Assembly: GCF_900496995.4 (NCBI RefSeq)
Contig: NC_044011.1
Location: 13,858,041-13,922,040, forward strand
DNA length: 64,000 nucleotides
From: Aquila chrysaetos chrysaetos
Taxonomy: Eukaryota; Chordata; Aves; Accipitriformes; Accipitridae
Direction: 5' to 3'
The notes below the pieces were generated by a model. That model was given only the letters and a program-made list of their open reading frames with translations, made no database searches and was not told the DNA's origin. Both the position numbers and the translations under genes were made by a program. Of this stretch, positions 53,501-64,000 are shown one piece after another (positions within the stretch are counted from its first letter, which is position 1; the number at the start of each line of letters is the position of its first letter).

Positions 53501-55677
53501 AGAGTTAAACCAGACCTGAAGCAATTAAAAAAAAAAACCACAAAGCTAATCCTGCACCACTTAAGAATTTTTAAAGTGTTTACAAATACCTAGTACTATC
53601 ACATAACAGGATGTCAAAGCAGCAAGGCTGCACTTATCAGCTATGACCTTTCCGTGAATCATGCCCGATGAAGTTATCTATGTTCCAACAGCAACTGAAA
53701 CAGTAATGAGCTCGTAAAGTTTACAGGATATAAGGAAAATAATCTAAGCATTTTGTCTTGCAGGTTTAATTCTACACTGTGTAGAAACACACACTTCACA
53801 GTAAGAATACTCACTCTCTACACTAGCTGTGAGTATATATGGTTCCCTGAAACTAACACAACAGAAACCCATCAAATTAACCCATCTCTAGTAAGAGAAT
53901 ACATTTTATGATTTGCTCCAAGCATCTAAAATACTTCTAGAGTTTAGAACAGCCCAGAGCAGTGGGGGTTGAAACCTAACAAAGGTTCAAGATACCTACA
54001 GCTTTTGAAAATGAGGTTTTGGAACTTATTTTTATATTTTATTTTAAAGATAATAGCCTGACCATCATCAAGAAAACCCTGGGGATACATCATGTTTTCC
54101 ACAATGACTTTAAGGAATTATCATAAGGAACAACTATAAGTAATTTCTGCTCACATTCATATATTAGAATTTGGGAATCTGAAACCGAACACAGTACCAA
54201 TCCTGTTTCACAAAGAAATCCCACACAACTTTAAAAAATGAAAGAAGAGATCGATATGCAGATATTGGAAGAGAAGATTAAAGTCAGGGTCTATCAGTTA
54301 CTATGGGGAACCCATCAGCTACTCTGCTGACTCGGAGAACAGCACAAGCCATACAAGGAAAATACATCCAAAGAGTCCTTCAGTCCAGCCTTAATGTTCG
54401 GACTAAGCCAGAGCCTGAATTTTGGCAGAGCGTACATGTTTCCATTATTTCAGCCTGCTATACAGGCTCTGACATCAAAGCAACCATAAAATTCAGAAAG
54501 TTCTCTCAGGAAGCCAGAAGAGAAAAAAAAAAACCAACCCAAAGTAATCGCTTTCAGGAATCAATTTTTACTGATGACATGGTGGCCTGCACCATGTTCA
54601 GAGCTCCCTTCCAGCTTTAATACTCTTCTTCATAACATCCGCTCCTAGCAACATTTGGTATCAACAAGCGATTGTGTTAATTACTTGGGAAACAGAAGAG
54701 TTGCCAGACTTACTGGATACTAAACAAACTAGTTCTCATACACTTATTTTATTTAACAGTAACGGTAGTGAAAGAAAAATGACCAGCAACCACAAACATA
54801 AGCATACTTAGCTGTTTGTGCAAAAAAAGAAAAAATCATTAGATAGAGATACCCTGTTGGCAGATGACTCTGTTTTCAAGGCTAAGCCTTTCAAAAGACT
54901 TAAAAAAAAAATCATATTACTTACTCCCCATTTCATGGGAGCTGGCATTCTTTCAGATGGTCAATATTAAATTAGAAAATTTCTCAGAAAATTTAGAACG
55001 GTTCTGCAGCAGAATGGATATCTGGAATTGATGCCTGCTGCTTCTCTCTGGAGAAAAAACTAGAATAATTGCAAAAACCTTACTTCATTAAGGAAAAAAA
55101 AAAACAGGTGGAGGGGGGAGGGAGAAGTACGAACCAAAGCTCAGAGTCTGAACGAGCGCCAGCGGTGCCATAACAGAGTAGCCCACCTCGCCCGACTCCC
55201 CGGGGGCAGGGTGCTGAGCTGCCGCGCACCTGCAGGCAGTCGCCTGTCGACGACTTTAGGGACGCCACGGCGATGCCCCGTGCGGCTCCGAGCACGTGTA
55301 AGCTACAGCAGTGTCATAAGACCGACGAGCACGCTGTAATGGTCACGGGTGTCACGACAGCAACGACCGCGGCGACTCACTCACCGAAGCACCGCCCGGT
55401 CCCTGGGCCGCGGGACAGAGGAGCCGAAACCCTCCTCCCGCCGGGGCGGTGAGGTGCCCGGCTTCCCTCAGGGCGGCCCAGGCCAGGGGGGGAGCGGGCG
55501 TCGCCTCTCGCCTCCGGCGGGCAGCCCCTCGCCTCAGGCCGAGCAGGGGCAGCGCATGGCCCCCGGGAGGCGGGGGGCGGGGACGGGCGCCCCGCAACGG
55601 CCACAGCGGCGGCCGGGGGCGGACAACCAGGCCACCACGAGGAAGGAAAACGCGGCGGGTCTCTCTCGCTCACTTAC
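50567..55677 (-). other. KATNA1 5' intron
   Basis: About 5.1 kb between the start-codon exon and the inferred untranslated first exon. A stretch of higher GC content at 51859-52371 is unusually open in several frames. Otherwise AT-rich unique sequence. Confidence 0.5.
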
Positions 55678-55880
55678 GCCGCTCCAGAGCTCGGCCCCCA
55701 CGGCGGCAGCAGCTCCCGGCAGCCGCGACCCCTCCGCTTCTTCCTCCTCCAGCCGCGCTAACCCCACCCCCGGCCCTGCCCGCCTCCTCCTCCTCCTCCT
55801 CCTCCTCCCGCCGCCGCCGGCAGTTTGAAAGCAAATCCGGCTGCGTCACTTCCAGCCCGGCGAGGCGGCGGTGTGGGTAA
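55370..55880. promoter_or_regulatory. KATNA1 CpG island and promoter
   Basis: CpG-dense block upstream of KATNA1. On the minus strand it contains an adjoining ETS and half-CRE motif (GGAAGTGACGCAG, 55854-55842) and a CHR-type TTTGAA (55824-55829 on the plus strand). No TATA box. Open frames of 77-159 codons across this block reflect GC content. Confidence 0.75.
55678..55835 (-). other. Inferred KATNA1 untranslated first exon
   Basis: A consensus donor (GGC followed by GTAAGTGA) is read on the minus strand at 55677, inside the CpG island. The start-codon exon at 50566 has an acceptor directly upstream, so a separate 5' exon is required. A second possible donor (GGTGAGTG) lies near 55382-55388. 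The 5' limit is a guess. Confidence 0.4.
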
Positions 55881-55982
55881 AGGTCCGCCTCAGACGGGCC
55901 GACAACACGTTGGTGTCTGATTGAGCATTATTACTGACCGCGATGAGCTTTTTTTTTATTATTATTATTTTTAAGTGGGGAA

Positions 55983-55996
55983 TAAAAAAAAAGAAA
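55983..55996 (-). terminator. Pol III terminator of the tRNA gene
   Basis: A run of about nine T (A on the plus strand) directly downstream of the tRNA 3' end, well above the four T needed. Confidence 0.7.
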
Positions 55997-56004
55997 CCGA
56001 TATC

Positions 56005-56075
56005 TGCATTGGCCGGGAATCGAACCCGGGCCTCCCGCGTGGCAGGCGAGAATTCTACCACTGAACCACCAATGC
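56005..56075 (-). tRNA. tRNA-Gly (anticodon GCC)
   Basis: 71-nt minus-strand sequence starting GCATTGGTGGTTCAGTGGTA. The acceptor stem GCATTGG pairs with CCAATGC, followed by discriminator A. The anticodon loop CTGCCAC gives anticodon GCC at 56043-56041. The T arm has GGTTCGATTCC. The A box (TGGTTCAGTGG) and B box (GGTTCGATTCC) are intact, and a T-run about 10-20 nt downstream on the minus strand can end RNA polymerase III transcription. There is no intron. It appears functional and sits on the KATNA1 strand just upstream of the KATNA1 promoter. Confidence 0.97.
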
Positions 56076-56136
56076 TTGTACGGCGAAGTCTTCCCGCCTC
56101 CTTCAGTTGAAGGTGACAAAAGCGGACTGCGCCTGC

Positions 56137-56202
56137 GCCGCCACGGGCTTTCAAACGGTCGCGGGCCCGCCCCGCCGCGACCGTTTGAAAGCCCGCGGCG
56201 GC
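56137..56202. promoter_or_regulatory. 28-bp-arm inverted repeat with CHR-like motifs, beside tRNA and KATNA1 promoter
   Basis: Arms 56137-56164 and 56175-56202 match as inverted repeats at 27 of 28 positions, separated by a 10-nt GC spacer. Each arm holds TTTGAA/TTCAAA next to a GC-rich half, similar to the CDE/CHR element of cell-cycle promoters. An NRF1-like GCGCCTGCGC lies at the left edge (about 56130-56139). It may be a divergent promoter or a cruciform-forming site. The palindrome is certain; the role is inferred. Confidence 0.75.
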
Positions 56203-58885
56203 AGTTGAGAATTCCAAAATGGATCACCCTTCTTCCCTTTGCAGGTGGCTAATGGATGCCGTACTTCCACTCTCCCCAACCCAAAGGTAGAAGAATTAGG
56301 ATCGACATAGTCTCTGGGATAAGGCACTGGGTTCTGCGTCAGCAGTTTGAGATGGGTGCTTCAAGAAGGGGTCTTTCTCAAAGACGATTTTCCCTAATAA
56401 CTCTGAAAGCTGCGAGATGTTGTCATATCACTCTTAAGAAAATGAATAGCTTCATGATACATAATGTATGCATAATAGATAACTAAGATTTAATTATTTT
56501 GATGAAAGAGGCAGCAGAGGTCAGGGAAAGAGCACCAATAAATTGAACTCTTTAACACCAAAATGTATACTTTTGAGAACAGGTTACAAACATGAGATGA
56601 CAACTAAGTTCAATAACATTTTTGCTATTAAAACATATGCAATTTTTTTCTTAATCAAGTAGAGCTGTTGCAGCATAAAGCGGACTCGGGGGAGTGAAGG
56701 AGAAGGAAAGAAAAATAAATGCATTTGGGCAACTAATGTTTACATTTCATATTTGATTAGCCCAGACAAGAATTTTACTTTCACTGCTTACAAAGATTCA
56801 TTGTATTTTTTATTATCTCAGCAGGCATTAGGCTACAGAAACAGTTTGTAAACCTCAGCAATGTCACTGATTACCAGTAGCTGCTAATTCAGTTAGGCTG
56901 TTCACAACTGCTAGAATTCCTTCTTGTATTCTGAAGTAACTTCTAAATAAGTGTCAATGCAACCATCCACTCACATCCCCCCAGGTCCAAGACGCACGCT
57001 GCGCTAACAGTTCCATCAGCAGGGGCAAGGAAGCCTCAGCTCCTCAGCTGTTGGGCACAGACAGGCAAGCAGGAAATCTGGCCCTCCTGCAAGAAGGGGT
57101 ACCCACTGGAAAAGTCAGCATAAAAGATGTTCGTATGAAAAGAACACACGTCACGGGACTTGGAGATCATGGTCCAAGCCACCACCACGTAACCCTATAA
57201 AACCCAAACATACCAGTAAGCGTTCAGAGATCACATACCACACATGTAGCTGGACTACAGGTATGCAGAGACCTGGCAAAAGGGGATGCCCATGCCGTGA
57301 CAGAGACAAGTACAGAATACTCAAAAGACCGGTGAGTAACTTACTATGGCTGTGAGATAATGCAAGATTGCTAAGTTTAGTAACTAGGCAAGTAATAAAT
57401 GAATAATTTGCTTAAGCGGAATTGTGTGGTGGTCTATGTATTTAATTGGAGGATCCAAAAGAACTGACAGGCAGAAGGATATTTATAATACAAAAAAGAC
57501 ATTATATATACATATACACATGTGGAATATATCTATATATATCTATATAGATAAATCAGTAAACTTGAATAGTGCCTTTATCAAGAGCATCTTAAGGCAA
57601 TCAAACTTTTTACTACAACATTGACCCAATTGATTATCTTTTTGCTTTGGCTGAATTAAAGCAAACAGATTAAAGGTCTGATCTGAAACACCAAAGACAT
57701 CTGAAACCAAAGCGTAATAGTATCTTGGGTGACAGCAGCATCATCTAAGAACCCACCCACTGCACTGCCTATTAGCTGAATAATACTAAAAGGAGTCTAA
57801 AGAAATCACTCCCACTCACAGCTTTGCAACAGCAGAAGATAGGTCAGTCTCAAAGAGACTTTCTAGCCATATATTCTATAGATTCTATTACAAATTGAGG
57901 ATAGAAAAGATACAGCAAGAGGGCCTGCCCTAGGATAGAATGCCACTGAATATCAAATAGTATTTACAGTACAGTTATACGATTATAGAACATTTTATAA
58001 ATACAATTAATATGTATACAAGGGCACACAAAAGAAATTTGTTTTCATGCTTTACAAAGTGAAAGTAACCTGAACTAAAACTTACTGCAGAATTCCACAA
58101 GCTGCTGGTTAGGAGCCTCTCTTCTCAACTGCCTGTACAAAGCAATCCCCATCATAGGTCACCAGTGAAACACCCATGTTTTAAGCAGCAGCTATGAAGA
58201 ATCTCAATAGACTCTGAATCTATGTATGAAACGTGAAGTTTCAAAACATGGGTAAGGCATAGCATGTTGGAGAGTTGTGACAACATTTATGTATTCTCAG
58301 AGAACTTGTACTGTAACAGACTGCATTTTTGCAAGGAAATATATAATACTGCAGCGCATAGGTGGCAAAATTCAAACAAGACACATTACAAACTTCTAAC
58401 ACAAGATAACAGAGAATACCAGAAGCATCTACCAAATTCTAAAGATGTGAGCTCTTCCTATATTTGTTTAAAAATGGTAAAATAATATTTAATATTTCAG
58501 TTCTTGCGCATGTCCTTAAAAGACCCAATAATTTCCTTTAATAAAAGCAATTGGTTTTGCTTGTATAGAATCGTGGTGCCTTTTCAGGACCCTTTTTTTT
58601 TTTTTTTTTCCCCCCCTCAAAACACATTGGCTAAAGACAAGTTATAGTGTTAAACAGGAATATACCATAATACAATGCAGGCAGAGGAGAAATATATTCA
58701 GATAAAAAAGGCAATTTAAACAGTCAATTTAATGAAGAATTGACATTATTTTCTCTGCACGCTTCACAAATGGTAAGGCAGGCTTGATTAAATTACCTTT
58801 AACCAGTAATATATTATACTTTACTCCAAGACAAGTAGACCAGTTTTACTGGGATACTTACTATGACGGAGGATAATCTTTAAAG
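56203..58885. other. Intergenic region between KATNA1/tRNA and LATS1
   Basis: AT-rich sequence with a TA-rich simple repeat (about 57500-57552), a poly(T)/C run (about 58590-58616) and an 11-bp inverted repeat with a 60-nt spacer (58172-58182 and 58243-58253). The 76-codon frame at 56256-56486 lies just right of the palindrome but shows no known domain. Part of this stretch could belong to a long LATS1 3' UTR. Confidence 0.55.
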
Positions 58886-61099
58886 TTTATTTACATGGAA
58901 AACAATCTTTTTTACATAATATATAAAATGGAGTAGTTACACACTGCAGCCATTTTATAATATTTAAGCTAAATGAAATGAATCTTAAAAACTAATCTAT
59001 TTCAACAGCTGTGGAACAAGCAGACAACATGAATTGTTTTATTAAGCTACAAGCCCATTTTCATTATAGAAAGTAACTAACTACCTGCTTGAGAAAAGAA
59101 AACAATTTTTCATAACCATTTTCTAACCATGATAAGCACTTCACAGTAGAGGGTAGAACTTCCACAAGTGTTTTCTCCTGTGTCCAAGTCAGTTTAAGAA
59201 GTCTCCCCGCTGCCAACCTTCTTTACGCAGTTCACTCCTTCCTCAGTTATGCCAATATAAGTAATTTTTTGGACCACACTGGAAACAGGATCACTCAAAT
59301 GAACACACTTACAAGAAAGAAACCTCCAAATGCTAAACACCAAGCAGCTTTTTCACTGATCCAGTATTTAGCACAGTACTACAGACAGTTGCACTGGCAC
59401 AGAGACACTGAACTGGAGCACAGAAAGGGAATGAATGGCCGGAAGCGCACAAGAATTTCTTAAGCCACCTTGGTGAGAAAAGTAAACTAGTAACTGGTGT
59501 TTGCTGCAAGAACAGCTATGAACACCAATTTCATGACATTTAGATAGTCACAATGCCAGTGCAATGGCATAAATAATAATTTAAGAAAGCAGTAATGCTT
59601 ACAGGCACATTATTATTATTAGATTATCCACTGGAATTCAATTCCAAGGAGGAGGAAATGTTTTAAAATACAAGTTGTTCACTAAAAATAGTGCATTTTC
59701 TTTATCACTGTGTTAGGTTCAGGAGAAAGGAGGAGAGAGATAAAAACGTAATTCTTTCTGCCTCTCACCTGTAACTCCTGGCCTTGTCTCAGGGAAGCTG
59801 CTTAGACGGCTGCCCCCCCTCTCTGCTCCCAATAACCTCAACAGGCTCAGTACCCTCCCACCATGAGACCCACGGGGATGCCTGCTCACCTGCTGCGAGA
59901 AATTATGAAAACAGTAATGCAGAAGGCAGCAGACACAGCTGTAAGTTCCTAATTCTGTTCTGAATTGGACTGTGAAAGACGGACCACTGAAAGTGCACTG
60001 ATGGCTCAGATGGACTGGTGCACGTCATTTCTCCTCACTGTCTGTGTAACTAGGAGGAAAATTGTTAAAGCCAAGTGAAACTGGTCTCCACAACAACAGT
60101 CTCAAAAGCTGTAATTTATAGTCTTTTCCCATTACTATCTCAAACATATAATAAAGAAACTTCTAAAATTTATTTTTCAAACTAAAAATTCCAACTAAAG
60201 CAGAACTGTACACACTTTACAGTTTGGTTGCAGTCAGAAAATTAAACTAGATTTCAGGAAGTGTTTTTCCTAAAGCTTCTTTTCTTCTCATAACTATATG
60301 AGAACTGATGACAGGAGACAATCAAGTTGTTTCTGAGTGGGCAGTCCTGCTTTGGGAGTACCAGTCACATGCTACAGCATTACTATGTCAAATTCAATTA
60401 CTATTTAATAAAATACTAGTTCTAATGCTTTATTATACTACAGCCAAGACTGACCTTTCTTGTTCCAAAGCTGAGAACTATGCCACTACCACAAGAGCTG
60501 GAAACATTTCACCAGATAGATGGCTCAGTTTTTCCAACACTGTGAATAATTAGGCTAAATACAGTAAGAAGTGAGGGTACAGCAGCCTTCCCCCCCACGA
60601 AATGTATCAGAGAGCTTTATTAGTGTAAAGTAGGTTTTATATTTGGTCAATGTAAGGAAAAACTGTCATTAAAAATTCTGAAGCAGAGATTTGTTTTCTA
60701 AAATTATTCACTATATGTACAAATTGATACCAGGGATCATCCTAGAAAAACAAACAAACAAACAAACCACTATTTCCTATTTTGAGTACTTAGAGTACAG
60801 AGAACCAATAATAAAATTCAAGTGATATTTTTTTTCACCTAACATCAAATCTCTTCTAAATGAAACAATTAACAACGCTGGAATAAATTAATATTTGAGA
60901 ACGATTTCCCTCTATTCTGGGGAAACAAAATGTACAGAGAGGGAAAGAGAAGACATAATTTTCTTAGTGTTTAAAAAAAAAAAAAAAAAAAAGCTTTCAT
61001 GTATTTACCCTGGCAATCTTCCCTCAATTCTCTTAAGAGACTTTTCAAAAACTGCAGCTGCAAAATAAGTTTATTTAGTTTTTAACCTTTATTCCTCTA
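58886..61099 (-). other. LATS1 3' untranslated region (extent uncertain)
   Basis: Sequence downstream of the LATS1 stop codon. Minus-strand AATAAA hexamers occur at 61070-61075 (too close to the stop), 60616-60621 and 58886-58891, among others. LATS1 transcripts in vertebrates usually have long 3' UTRs, so the distal limit was taken as a plausible estimate. It includes a poly(A) run near 60971-60992 (plus strand) and a GC-richer patch near 59755-59900. Confidence 0.4.

Positions 61100-64000
<2,901 letters not shown>

Noticed and set aside
55349-55880. Open frames of 77-159 codons
   Set aside because: Inside the KATNA1 CpG island, overlapping in several frames, Arg/Pro/Ser-rich without domains.
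56256-56486. 76-codon plus-strand frame beside the palindrome, considered as a divergent gene
   Set aside because: No known domain and no clear splice pattern. Kept only as a possible divergent transcript under the palindrome finding.
58172-58253. 11-bp inverted repeat with 60-nt spacer
   Set aside because: The intervening bases do not extend the stem, so it is probably chance.

Overview
This window is nuclear DNA of a vertebrate, almost certainly a bird. It has long AT-rich introns with GT-AG boundaries, CpG-island promoters, a CR1 LINE 3' end (about 45046-45160), and two copies of a long terminal repeat that I recognise from Neoaves genomes and that resembles endogenous retrovirus class L. 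The gene order PPIL4 - GINM1 - KATNA1 - LATS1 is the conserved amniote order (human 6q25). I rebuilt each gene exon by exon from splice sites and reading phase, because the real exons are mostly too short to stand out as open frames.

Layout. PPIL4 (minus, 402-8046) is cut by the left edge: seven coding exons give residues 1-226, so the cyclophilin domain is present and the RRM and C-terminal tail lie outside. Its CpG island spans about 7420-8340. A 3.8 kb gap follows, holding a striking 86-nt hairpin (8755-8840), then the GINM1 CpG island (about 11900-12530) and GINM1 itself (plus, 12147-31017, eight exons, 338 residues, complete). GINM1 and KATNA1 converge on a 4.7 kb stretch between their stop codons that has no recognisable gene. 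KATNA1 (minus, 35727-50553, ten coding exons, 492 residues, complete) has a long 5' intron leading to a CpG-island promoter near 55370-55880. Just upstream of that promoter are a tRNA-Gly(GCC) gene (56005-56075, minus) and a near-perfect 28-bp inverted repeat (56137-56202) containing CHR-like motifs. The right end holds the last three coding exons of LATS1 (minus, 61100-63189), covering the end of the kinase domain, the hydrophobic motif and the C terminus.

The genes do not form one pathway. PPIL4 is a spliceosome-associated cyclophilin-like protein, GINM1 a poorly characterised glycosylated single-pass membrane protein, KATNA1 the microtubule-severing AAA ATPase katanin p60, and LATS1 the Hippo-pathway kinase. 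Their co-location is conserved synteny. I found no sign of a new multi-gene system. The observations most worth following are the hairpin at 8755-8840, the palindrome beside the tRNA and KATNA1 promoter, the changed active-site positions of PPIL4, the polyaspartate repeat in LATS1, and the lengthened juxtamembrane stalk of GINM1. Comparisons with human proteins rest on memory of those families and were not computed.
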